This document shows, one piece after another, positions 37,686 through 46,121 of a stretch of DNA of 64,000 nt. The stretch comes from a bacterium SCSIO 12827 (GTDB taxonomy: Bacteria > Pseudomonadota > Alphaproteobacteria > Rhodospirillales > Casp-alpha2), in NCBI GenBank assembly GCA_024397995.1, contig CP073746.1, positions 744,001 through 808,000 on the forward strand. Reading direction: 5' to 3'. The number at the start of each line of letters is the position of its first letter. The first letter of the stretch is position 1. Position numbers and translations under genes: made by a program. A model generated the notes under the pieces. That model was not told where the DNA came from. It saw only the letters and a program-made list of their open reading frames with translations, and did no database searches.

Positions 37686-39053
37686 ATGACGTTCGTCGCC
37701 GAATACCTGCCTGCGATCATGTTCCTGACCCTGGCGTTGCTGTTGTTCACGGGGTTTCCCGTCGCCTTCATCCGGGGGGGGATATCCCTGGTGTTCGGGT
37801 TCATCGGCCATGAACTGGATGTGTTCAATCTGGTCGAGTTCTACAACATCACGGCGCGCATCTGGGGCAGCGTGGCCGAAAAACCGATCCTGGTCGCCAT
37901 TCCCATGTTCATCTTCATGGGCACGATGCTGGAAAAAAGCGGCGTGGCGACGGAATTGCTTGAATGCTTGCAGGTTTTGCTGCGGCGGGTGCCGGGGGGG
38001 CTGGCGATTTCCGTCACGGTCATGGGCACGGTCATGGCGGCGACCACGGGCATCGTCGGTGCCTCGGTGATCATGATGAGCCTTCTCGCTCTGCCGGTGA
38101 TGTTGGACCGTGGCTACGACAAACGCCTGGCGACGGCGACCATCGCGTCGTCGGGCACGCTCGGCATTCTGATTCCGCCCAGCATCATGCTGGTCATCCT
38201 GGCCAACATGCTGGCCGTTTCCGTGGGCACGCTGTTCATCGCGGCCCTGTTGCCGGGGCTGATGCTGGCCGGTCTCTACGTTCTGTTCATCCTGGTCTTG
38301 TGTTGGTTCAAGCCCGAACTCGCCCCGTCGATCGGGAGCGACGAAGGGCCCGGGGGGGCCGTGAACCTGACGGTCATGGTCATCAAAAGCTTCCTGCCGC
38401 CGGTATTCCTGATGTTCATCGTGCTGGGATCGATCTTCCTGGGCTGGGCGACGCCGACGGAAGCCAGTGGCGTCGGTGCCTTCGGGGCGGTCCTGCTGGC
38501 GGCCATGAAAGGCAAGCTGACCTGGGCCACCATGCGCGAGGTGGTCGCCGAATTCTCCATGACCAACGTCATGATCTTCATGATCTTCCTGGGGGCCACG
38601 GCGTTCTCTTATGTTTTCCGTTCCCTGGGCGGCGACGACTTGATCGAAAGCGTCTTTACAGCCCTGGATATCGGACCCCATGGCGTCATCTTCATCATGT
38701 TGGCGGTGATCTTCCTGCTCGGCTTCTTCTTCGACTGGATCGAGATCATCCTGATCGTCCTGCCCGTGTTCACGCCGATCGTCGAGGGCCTGGATCTGGC
38801 GGGGCATGTCAGCGCCGAAGACCTGTTGCCCTGGTTCGCGATCGCCGTCGCGGTCAACCTGCAGACCTCGTACCTGACGCCGCCCTTCGGGATCACGCTG
38901 TTTTACATGAAAGGCATCGCCCCGCCGGGGGTGCGTATGGGGCATATCTATGCCGGGATCATCCCCTTTGTCGGATTGCAGTTGATCGGCCTGGCGCTGG
39001 TGGTGCTGTTCCCGCAGATCGCCATGTGGCTGCCGCATCTGGTTTATGACTGA
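37686..39053 (+). CDS. dctM: TRAP transporter large permease (DctM family)
   Basis: A 455-residue inner-membrane ion:solute symporter subunit with about twelve helices. DctM features include LLLFTGFPVAFIRGGISLVF, GASVIMMSLLALPVMLDRGY, ASSGTLGILIPPSIMLVILA and LQTSYLTPPFGITLFYMKGI. It forms the sodium-driven translocation pathway fed by the DctP receptor. It is last in the operon; only an 85-base spacer separates it from the SET-domain gene. Confidence 0.93.
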   Translation: MTFVAEYLPAIMFLTLALLLFTGFPVAFIRGGISLVFGFIGHELDVFNLVEFYNITARIWGSVAEKPILVAIPMFIFMGTMLEKSGVATELLECLQVLLRRVPGGLAISVTVMGTVMAATTGIVGASVIMMSLLALPVMLDRGYDKRLATATIASSGTLGILIPPSIMLVILANMLAVSVGTLFIAALLPGLMLAGLYVLFILVLCWFKPELAPSIGSDEGPGGAVNLTVMVIKSFLPPVFLMFIVLGSIFLGWATPTEASGVGAFGAVLLAAMKGKLTWATMREVVAEFSMTNVMIFMIFLGATAFSYVFRSLGGDDLIESVFTALDIGPHGVIFIMLAVIFLLGFFFDWIEIILIVLPVFTPIVEGLDLAGHVSAEDLLPWFAIAVAVNLQTSYLTPPFGITLFYMKGIAPPGVRMGHIYAGIIPFVGLQLIGLALVVLFPQIAMWLPHLVYD

Positions 39054-39138
39054 GCCGGGGCGGGAAACGCCTGATTGGGTCCACGGCGGGCGATATTCCT
39101 GATAAAAGAAGGCGCATCGTTCACCATCGGAAACCGGC

Positions 39139-39537
39139 ATGAAGAAACAATCTAAGAAGTTCAAGGTATTCCGCGCGTCCGCCGGACTTGGGCTGCGCGC
39201 CCTTCGGGATTTCAAGAAGTCCGAGGAACTCATCGAGTACACGGGCCCCCGCCTCAGCACCAAGAACGCCGACGCCAAGCCGAACCGTTATCTGTTTCAG
39301 CTGAACGACAAGTATTACATCGACGGTTCGCCGCGCTCCAACCTGGCGCGCTACATCAATCATTCCTGCCGGCCGAACGCCAAGGCGTTTGTCAGCCATG
39401 ATGAAAAGCGCATCACCATCGAGGCGATCCGGCCGATCAGGGAAGGTGAGGAAATCACCTACGATTACGGCAAGGAGTACTTCGAGGAATACATCAAGCC
39501 GGTCGGCTGCCGATGTGTGAAATGCGCCGGCTCGTGA
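39139..39537 (+). CDS. Small SET-domain protein-lysine methyltransferase
   Basis: A 132-residue protein that is almost entirely a SET domain with post-SET cysteines. It has GLGLRALRDFKKSEELIEYT, the SAM/active-site RYINHSCRPNAKAF, EEITYDYGKEYF with the catalytic tyrosine, and a C-terminal GCRCVKC. It would methylate lysine on a protein using SAM. Such short SET proteins occur in scattered bacteria and are probably acquired from, or ancestral to, eukaryotic-type enzymes; targets are unknown. It stands alone between the TRAP operon and the iron-uptake genes. Base use is like its neighbours. Confidence 0.9.
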   Translation: MKKQSKKFKVFRASAGLGLRALRDFKKSEELIEYTGPRLSTKNADAKPNRYLFQLNDKYYIDGSPRSNLARYINHSCRPNAKAFVSHDEKRITIEAIRPIREGEEITYDYGKEYFEEYIKPVGCRCVKCAGS

Positions 39538-39630
39538 AGCCGTCCTGTAAATAGGGCCGTGTCGCAGGGCGTCGTTCCGCCTGAACCGTCAACACGGTTG
39601 CGGTGCGGGATCGCATCGCTGTATGTTTAT

Positions 39631-39645
39631 TGCGAATCATTATCA
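39631..39645. promoter_or_regulatory. Fur box upstream of the sigma factor gene
   Basis: TGCGAATCATTATCA matches the 7-1-7 Fur consensus TGATAAT-N-ATTATCA at 12 of 14 positions. It lies 57 bases before the GTG start of the FecI-type sigma factor, as expected for an iron-repressed fecIR-receptor system. Confidence 0.75.
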
Positions 39646-39701
39646 TTTAACCGTGGCGGCGCATCGTTGAGCTGGCCGCGAAAGGGACAAGGGTCCCCAC
39701 C

Positions 39702-40202
39702 GTGTCGAACGAACAAGCCCTCGCGCTTTACATCGCCCATCGGCAGCGTCTGGTGACCGTCGCCAGCGGCATCGTCGGCGATGCCTGGCGGGCCGAAGAC
39801 GTGGTGCAGGAGGCCTTCTTGCGGTTCCGCAAGGTGGCGGCCGATCAGATTCCGGATGAACCAGTGGGCTATCTCTATCGCGTGGTGCGGAATCTGGCCC
39901 TCGACCGGCGTCGCCGTCAGACGCTAGAGGACCGATACGTCGCGGCCACCGGCATGGACGAGATGTTGCAGGCCGTGCCGGGCAGTGCGCCCACGCCAGA
40001 GGACGAGGCGATCGCCCGCGAAGGGTTGCGCAATGTTATGGCGGCCATGGACGAACTGCCGGACCGGGCGCGGCTGATCCTGGAAATGCACCGCATTGGA
40101 GGGTTCACGATGAAGGAAATTGCCCAGCACGTGGGAATTTCGGTCTCCATGACCCAAGTGCTGCTGAAGCAGGCCATCGTGCATCTTCAGCGTCGCCTTT
40201 GA
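39702..40202 (+). CDS. ECF sigma factor, FecI type
   Basis: A 166-residue extracytoplasmic-function sigma factor. Region 2 (about 8-75) includes AEDVVQEAFLRF and LYRVVRNLALDRRRR, and region 4 (about 110-165) includes ELPDRARLILEMHRIGGFTM followed by EIAQHVGISVSMTQVLL. With the FecR-like anti-sigma gene and a TonB receptor bearing a signalling domain downstream, it forms a cell-surface signalling unit that turns on the receptor gene when the iron complex is bound. GTG 39702 follows an AAGGG stretch; a Fur box lies upstream. Confidence 0.9.
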   Translation: MSNEQALALYIAHRQRLVTVASGIVGDAWRAEDVVQEAFLRFRKVAADQIPDEPVGYLYRVVRNLALDRRRRQTLEDRYVAATGMDEMLQAVPGSAPTPEDEAIAREGLRNVMAAMDELPDRARLILEMHRIGGFTMKEIAQHVGISVSMTQVLLKQAIVHLQRRL

Positions 40203-40304
40203 CCGTTCCTTCGTGATCCTGTTGGAAAACTTGTCCGCTCGTGCGTTTACTATATATGGGGGCGGCCTGCCGGACCCCGTTTTGATCCCCATTGCCGGAG
40301 CGTC

Positions 40305-41282
40305 ATGACCACGCCAGCCGACACCGACCAAGCGGAGCTTGAGGCCGCTGAATGGCTGATCGTTCTGGCTGAGAGGCCTGACGATGCGGATCTGCGCCGC
40401 CGGTTCGAGACTTGGCTCGGCGCCAACGATCTCAACGCGGAAATCTGGGCCCGCACGCGCCGCGCCTATGATTTCGCTGGCCGGGGCGCGGCGCGGACGG
40501 CGGATCAGTGGATCGCGCCGGCAGCGGCCGAATTTCCCCATTCCCGGCACATTGCGCGGAAGAAGACAGCCATCGCGGCCGTCGGCCTGGCGCTTGCCGC
40601 CTGCCTTGCGATCGCGGTGGTCCCGGATGTTCTGCTGCGGATACAGGCCGATCAGGTCACCGCGACTGGCGAGACGGGAGCCATGCGGCTGGCCGACGGT
40701 TCGCACCTGCGCCTGGGGCCCGAAAGCGCCGTCGCGGTGGATTTTTCCCCGGGCGCACGCCGGGTGAAGCTGATCAAGGGGCGGGCGTTCTTCGAGGTCC
40801 AGCCCGACCCGGACCGTCCGTTCCGGGTCAGCGCCGGGAAAACCACGGCGACGGTTCTGGGCACGGCTTTCGGTGTCAGCATGGCATCGGGCGGCGCCCG
40901 CGTCGCCGTCAGCGAGGGCAGGGTGCGGGTTGAAGATGCGTCGACCGCGCCGCCGACCCACGTGGACCTGACGCCGGGCGACTGGCTCGACGTGACCTGG
41001 AACGGCGGTACTCGGCACGGCCGGGCCCATGTCGACGAGATCGCGGCTTGGCGCGGCGGCGAGGTCGTCGCCCGCGACCGCCCGGCGGGCGAGGTGGTGG
41101 ATGCGCTTCGGCCTTATTTTCGGGGCGCCATCGTCGTGCAAAGCGGCCGCTTCGCCGAACGGCGGGTGTCGGGCATCTATAATCTGACCGACCCGGCGGC
41201 GACCCTGGGCGGCTTGGCGTCGTCCCATGGGGCGGTCATGCGCCGAGTTTCGCCCTGGCTTCTGGTCGTCACGGACTGGTAG
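40305..41282 (+). CDS. FecR family anti-sigma/transmembrane signal transducer
   Basis: A 325-residue inner-membrane protein. A cytoplasmic sigma-binding N-terminal region (about 8-60; AAEWLIVLAERPDDADLRRR) precedes one membrane helix (about 90-107; AAVGLALAACLAIAVV). A periplasmic FecR domain (LADGSHLRLGPESAVAVDFS, KGRAFFEVQPDPDRPF) and a C-terminal STN-like end (DALRPYFRGAIVVQSGRFAE) follow. It relays the occupied state of the outer-membrane receptor to the sigma factor encoded upstream. Confidence 0.9.
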   Translation: MTTPADTDQAELEAAEWLIVLAERPDDADLRRRFETWLGANDLNAEIWARTRRAYDFAGRGAARTADQWIAPAAAEFPHSRHIARKKTAIAAVGLALAACLAIAVVPDVLLRIQADQVTATGETGAMRLADGSHLRLGPESAVAVDFSPGARRVKLIKGRAFFEVQPDPDRPFRVSAGKTTATVLGTAFGVSMASGGARVAVSEGRVRVEDASTAPPTHVDLTPGDWLDVTWNGGTRHGRAHVDEIAAWRGGEVVARDRPAGEVVDALRPYFRGAIVVQSGRFAERRVSGIYNLTDPAATLGGLASSHGAVMRRVSPWLLVVTDW

Positions 41283-41456
41283 CCGCCGTCGCAAGCCGGG
41301 AGTGCCGGGCGCAGCCGCGCCGTTAGTGCAGGCGGGCGATTTTTTTTCATCCTTTTATTGGAATTCCCGAACGCCCGTCCGTTGGTTCAATAAGGGCGCG
41401 AATGCGTTGCATTCGCAAACATGCCCATGCGACCAGCTCTAATGGGGGACCAGCAG

Positions 41457-43973
41457 ATGGACTACCGAGGCATTCCGACGGACCGTTTCACCATAATCCC
41501 GCGCAAAAGCGGCCGGCTCACGGGCGTCTGCGCCTGGGCGCTGATGGTCGTGGCGCTGTCCGGCCACGGGGCGGCGGCCCAGCCCGATCCGGCTGTCCAA
41601 CCGTCTCCCAAGCCGGTGCAATCAGGACAGGTCCGCGCGGAACAGGCCCCTGAAAAAGCCCAGGCGGATGTCCGCGACTTCGACATCCCGGCCCAGCCGC
41701 TGGCCGAGGCGTTGATCCTGTTCGGCCGTCAGGCGGGATTGCAGGCGACCGCCGACGCGCCCCTGGTCGCGGGCCTGACCAGTCGTTCGGTTAAGGGAGA
41801 AATGACCTGGCGTCAGGCATTGAACGCCATGCTCCAGGGCACGGGCATCACCTTCCGCATGAACGGCGATATGGTGGCGTTGGAGAAACCGGATGCCGGC
41901 GGTAGCCGTATAATCTTGGGCACGGTTTCGGTGGAGGGCCGGGGTGGGGCTGTCTCGCCCACGCAAGATCCGGCACAGGGATACAAGGCGGATTTCGCAT
42001 CGACTGCAACGCGCGTGTCCGTGCCTATCCAGGAAACGCCGTCGTCGATCAATGTCATCACTGAAGATTTGATGAAAGATACGTTTTCACGGTCGCAAGG
42101 CGATGCCTTGGAGAGCGTCAGTGGCGTGACGCGAGGCAATCGGCGGTTGGGGAGATCTGAAGACATCGTCATGCGCGGCTTCCGGTATCAATCGGGCGAG
42201 ACCGTGGGGGCGGTCAAAAGCAACGGCCTGTCCGGGACCAGCCGGTTCGCGCCAGACCCGGCACTCGTCGTACGTTATGAAGTCCTCAAGGGCCCGGCGT
42301 CGATCGCCGGTGGAGCGTCGCAGCCGGGCGGCGTCATCAATCGCATCACCAAACGGCCGACGGCCGACGATCTGGCCGAGTTGAGCTTCGAAGGCGGCGC
42401 GTTCGATCTGAAGCGTGGCGTCGCTGATCTGGGTGGCACCTTGATAGACGACGACACTCTGCGGGCCCGCATAATCATGGCGGCCGAAGAAGGCGGCGAA
42501 TACATCGACGAGGTCGATGCCCGTCAGTTCACGTTCTCTCCCTCGCTTGAGGTCGATACTTTCGATGGGTCCGGAAAACTGTTCCTGACGTCCTATTATC
42601 AGCGGTTCGACGGCTCCAGTTATTCGGGCGGACCGCTTCTTGCCGACGGTGGCATTCCGGGCAACGCGCCGAGCGTGAACCTCGGCTGTCTGGACAAGGA
42701 CACCTGCGGGGCGTTCACCGACGTTGTCGAAAAGAACGCCGAGTTCCACTACGACCATGCCTTTCGGGACGATCTCAGCGTATCGGTGAAAGGCCGCTAT
42801 CTGAAATCAAACATCACTAGTCTGAACCTGACGCCTTTCGGCAACACCAACAATTCGACGACGATCTGGGCCGGTTATTCCAGGCAGAATGCCGAAACGA
42901 TGGCCACCGAGGCCACCGTGAAAAAGGCCGTCCGAGCGTTCGGACGGACCCATGAATTCGTCGGCGGTTTCGACCTGCTGTCGACGCGAACGACCAACGG
43001 CACCAACTGGAAATCTCTCGGCGCGCAAAGCATCCTCAACCCGACGACGTTCTATTCGGCGTCGCGCGCCGATTTCGGCGACCTGACGAACAACGAGACG
43101 GAACTCGAACAACAAGCGATCTTCGGCCAAGCCGTGCTCCGCCCTCTCGACCGGGTGACGGTCGTTCTCGGTGGACGACACGACTGGGCGGACGTCAGCC
43201 ACATCACGTCGACGGCGCATAACGGGGACGACCTCGCGGAATGGACGATGCGCGCCGGAACTTCGGTCAAGGTCATGGACGGGGTGAACGTTTATGGCGG
43301 TTATCAGCAATCCTTCGTGCCTAATGCGACGGATGTGGACCTGAGCGAAAACCTGTTGCCGTCGGAAACTGCGCAAAACTACGAAATCGGCGCGAAGTTC
43401 GACTTTATGGACGGTCGGATGTCGCTGACGTCGGCGCTGTTCCGGACATACCGACAGAATGTCTCGACTCCAGATCCCGACGCGCCAACCGGGTCCAGCG
43501 CCAAGATCGCCACCGGTGAGCAGCGCCACCAAGGGGTCGAATTCGACCTGACAGGCGAAGTCACCCCGGGCTTGCGCCTGAATGCGAACTTCTCCTGGGC
43601 GGACATCGAGATCACGAAGAGCAACACGGCCGGTGAGAAAGGTAACGCGCCGTTTCGCACACCGCTTAGTTATTACGGCCGTGTCTTCGCCACATATCAG
43701 TTCCAATCGGGCCCCATGGAAGGTTTTGGGTTCGGTGGCGGGGTTTACTTCCATAGCGGCTATAACCTGGATGCGCTGGGAGGTGCCGAGAGCGCCGCCT
43801 ACCAACGTTTCGACCTTGTTGGGTTTTATCGCGGGTTGGAAAACGTTGAATTCCAAGTCAATGTACGAAACCTGACGAACAATACCTATCTGGAGGCGCC
43901 GGGGAACGCCAGTTCCTACAACCAGTTCGGGGCACCTTTAGGGGTCTTTGTCGGCTTGAACGTCCGGCTTTGA
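41457..43973 (+). CDS. TonB-dependent siderophore receptor with N-terminal signalling domain
   Basis: An outer-membrane receptor of about 838 residues. A signal peptide (hydrophobic stretch about 23-38) is followed by the secretin/TonB short N-terminal domain (FDIPAQPLAEALILFGRQAG) that talks to FecR. Then come the plug (PIQETPSSINVITEDLMKDT, SGVTRGNRRLGRSEDIVMRG) and the 22-strand barrel ending VGLNVRL. The final residue is Leu rather than the usual Phe. ATG 41457 is preferred (GGGGGACC seven bases before); ATG 41421 is possible. It would import a ferric siderophore, probably a hydroxamate-like type judging by general resemblance only. Confidence 0.9.
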   Translation: MDYRGIPTDRFTIIPRKSGRLTGVCAWALMVVALSGHGAAAQPDPAVQPSPKPVQSGQVRAEQAPEKAQADVRDFDIPAQPLAEALILFGRQAGLQATADAPLVAGLTSRSVKGEMTWRQALNAMLQGTGITFRMNGDMVALEKPDAGGSRIILGTVSVEGRGGAVSPTQDPAQGYKADFASTATRVSVPIQETPSSINVITEDLMKDTFSRSQGDALESVSGVTRGNRRLGRSEDIVMRGFRYQSGETVGAVKSNGLSGTSRFAPDPALVVRYEVLKGPASIAGGASQPGGVINRITKRPTADDLAELSFEGGAFDLKRGVADLGGTLIDDDTLRARIIMAAEEGGEYIDEVDARQFTFSPSLEVDTFDGSGKLFLTSYYQRFDGSSYSGGPLLADGGIPGNAPSVNLGCLDKDTCGAFTDVVEKNAEFHYDHAFRDDLSVSVKGRYLKSNITSLNLTPFGNTNNSTTIWAGYSRQNAETMATEATVKKAVRAFGRTHEFVGGFDLLSTRTTNGTNWKSLGAQSILNPTTFYSASRADFGDLTNNETELEQQAIFGQAVLRPLDRVTVVLGGRHDWADVSHITSTAHNGDDLAEWTMRAGTSVKVMDGVNVYGGYQQSFVPNATDVDLSENLLPSETAQNYEIGAKFDFMDGRMSLTSALFRTYRQNVSTPDPDAPTGSSAKIATGEQRHQGVEFDLTGEVTPGLRLNANFSWADIEITKSNTAGEKGNAPFRTPLSYYGRVFATYQFQSGPMEGFGFGGGVYFHSGYNLDALGGAESAAYQRFDLVGFYRGLENVEFQVNVRNLTNNTYLEAPGNASSYNQFGAPLGVFVGLNVRL

Positions 43974-44129
43974 GGTCGCGGAGGGCAGAGATTTCTCAAC
44001 AACACTGCGTCCTGGATGGCTTGGTGTGCCGATAAGTCGCGTGCAGGCTCTTGACGGCATTCTGAAAACGGGGACGATGGGGCCGGGCAAAATCAAGCCC
44101 GCAAGAAACGCCAGCCCGCAGGAAACACC

Positions 44130-45338
44130 ATGACCGATCTGGAATTCGCGGCCCGCATGGACCGCATCGAAACCTCGCCCTCCGCCGTGATGACGCAGCG
44201 CGCCCGCGAAATGAAGGAAGCGGGGCGGGACATCATCTCTCTGTCCTCGGGCCAGCCCGATTTTCCGACCCCCGACCACGTGATGGAAGCGGCGATCCGG
44301 GCCATGCGCGAGGGGCAGACGACCTATACCCCCATCGCCGGGACCAACGCGCTGAAGGACGCCATCATCGCCAAGTTCAAGCGCGAGAACGGCCTGGACT
44401 ACACGCGCGACCACATCATCGTCGGCAACGGCGCCAAGCAGGTGATCTTCAACGCCTTTACCGCCGGGACCGACGACGGGGACGAGGTCATCCTGCCGGC
44501 GCCCTACTACGTGGCCTATATCGACATGATCAAGTTCGTGGGCGGTGTGCCGGTCATCGTGCCCTGCGCGGAAGACCAGGATTTCAAGCTGACGCCGGAC
44601 CAGTTGCGGGGGGCGATCACGCCGAAGACGCGCTGGCTGCTCCTCAACTCGCCCAACAACCCGACGGGGGCGGTCTATGAAGAGGCCGATCTGCGCGCCC
44701 TTGCCGATGTGCTGCTGGAATATCCCCGCGTCGGCATCATCGCCGACGACATCTACGAGCATATCGCCTTCGACGGGTTGAAGTTCGCGACCATCGCCAA
44801 GGTGGAGCCCAAGTTGTTCGACCGCACGGTGACCGTCAACGGCGTGTCCAAGGCCTTTGCCATGACCGGCTGGCGCATCGGCTATGCCGGGGCCCATCCG
44901 TCCCTGGTCAAGCAGATGATCAAGCTGCAGTCCCTGGTCACCGTGGGCGCGGCCTCGGTCAGTCAGGCTGCCGCCGTGGAAGCCCTCAACGGGCCGCAGG
45001 ACTATGTCGCCGAACGCTCCAAATCCTTCGAGGAGCGCCGCGATCTGGTCGTTTCCATGCTTAACCAGGCGTCGGGCATTTCCTGCCCCGTGCCCAAGGG
45101 CGCGTTCTACGTCTATCCCAACTGCGCCGGGGTGATCGGCAAGACCACGCCGTCGGGTCAGGTCATCGAAAACGATCGGGATTTCGTCATGTATCTGCTG
45201 GAATCGGAAGGGGTTGCCACGGTCCACGGCGGGGCCTACGGGGTGTCGCCTTATTTCCGCATTTCCTACGCGGCGGCGATCGAGGAACTGACCCAGGCCT
45301 GCGAGCGCATCCAGCGCGCCTGCGCGGCGTTGCGGTAG
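44130..45338 (+). CDS. Class I/II pyridoxal-phosphate aminotransferase (aspartate-aminotransferase-like)
   Basis: A 402-residue fold-type I transaminase. Features are SLSSGQPDFPTPDHVMEAAI, NGAKQVIFNAF, NSPNNPTGAVYEEADL, IIADDIYEHIAFDG, the PLP lysine in VNGVSKAFAMTGWRIGYAG and the carboxylate arginine in SPYFRISYA. It is similar to aspartate/prephenate aminotransferases of the 1-beta group. It stands 27 bases before a deacetylase gene in the same direction. The amino acid used is not determined by sequence alone. Confidence 0.92.
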   Translation: MTDLEFAARMDRIETSPSAVMTQRAREMKEAGRDIISLSSGQPDFPTPDHVMEAAIRAMREGQTTYTPIAGTNALKDAIIAKFKRENGLDYTRDHIIVGNGAKQVIFNAFTAGTDDGDEVILPAPYYVAYIDMIKFVGGVPVIVPCAEDQDFKLTPDQLRGAITPKTRWLLLNSPNNPTGAVYEEADLRALADVLLEYPRVGIIADDIYEHIAFDGLKFATIAKVEPKLFDRTVTVNGVSKAFAMTGWRIGYAGAHPSLVKQMIKLQSLVTVGAASVSQAAAVEALNGPQDYVAERSKSFEERRDLVVSMLNQASGISCPVPKGAFYVYPNCAGVIGKTTPSGQVIENDRDFVMYLLESEGVATVHGGAYGVSPYFRISYAAAIEELTQACERIQRACAALR

Positions 45339-45365
45339 GGGGGCTTCGTCCGTTAGGCTCTGCCC

Positions 45366-46025
45366 ATGCGCGACGTAACCCTGACCTTCGACAATGGGCC
45401 CGAACCCGACGTGACGCCGGGGGTGCTCGATGTGCTGGCGCGGACCGGTGTGCCCGCCAGTTTCTTCGTTCTGGGCCACAAGATCGCCGACCCGGCCCGG
45501 CGCAAGCTGGCCGAGCGCGCGGCGGCCGAGGGGCACTGGATCGCCAATCATACCTATAGCCACGAAACCCCTTTGGGGAAGCTGCCGGGCCTCGACGTGC
45601 CCGAGGCCGAGATCGGCCGCACCCAAGCCCTGATCGGCGACCTTGCCCATCCCGACAAGTTCTTCCGACCGTTCGGCGGCGGCGGGGCGCTCGGCCCGCA
45701 TCTGTTGAGCCGCCCGGTCGCGGACTATCTGATCGACGGCCGCTATACCTGCGTGCTGTGGAACGTCATCCCCCGCGACTGGGCGGAGCCGGAAATATGG
45801 GTCGAAACGGCGCTGGAGATCATTTCTCCACTTGACCACGCATTGATTGTGGTTCACGACCTGCCCACGGGCGCCATGGCGCATCTGGAGCGCTTCATCG
45901 GCCGCGTTCGGGACGCGGGCGGCGCCTTCCGCCAGGACTTTCCAGAGAATTGCGTGCCGCTCCGCCGGGGGCGGATTACGGGCGATTTCGGCGCCTGCGT
46001 CACCGAGACGGCCGGTGCCGCCTGA
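45366..46025 (+). CDS. Polysaccharide deacetylase (NodB-like) family protein
   Basis: A 219-residue NodB-homology protein without an obvious signal peptide. The catalytic motif TFDNGPEPDVTP replaces the common TFDDGP (Asn for the second Asp, one of the metal/base residues). The metal histidines are in NHTYSHETPL, and the C-terminal part has VVHDLPTGAM. The change in motif 1 is seen in a subgroup of the family and may shift the reaction, for example to amide or allantoin-like substrates. It lies between an aminotransferase and the GNAT-nitrilase gene in the same direction. Confidence 0.82.
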   Translation: MRDVTLTFDNGPEPDVTPGVLDVLARTGVPASFFVLGHKIADPARRKLAERAAAEGHWIANHTYSHETPLGKLPGLDVPEAEIGRTQALIGDLAHPDKFFRPFGGGGALGPHLLSRPVADYLIDGRYTCVLWNVIPRDWAEPEIWVETALEIISPLDHALIVVHDLPTGAMAHLERFIGRVRDAGGAFRQDFPENCVPLRRGRITGDFGACVTETAGAA

Positions 46026-46121
46026 GCCGCAGACCCGGTCGACACGGGACCAGCACACAAAATTGAACCCCGGCGGCATCCCCAAGGAATGCCGCCCATT
46101 TGCAAAGTGAAAGAGACGGAC

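Noticed and set aside
37491-39278. A 595-codon minus-strand open frame
   Set aside because: It is antisense to dctM and rich in Gln, Asp, His and Arg (mirror of membrane-helix codons). No domain is recognisable.
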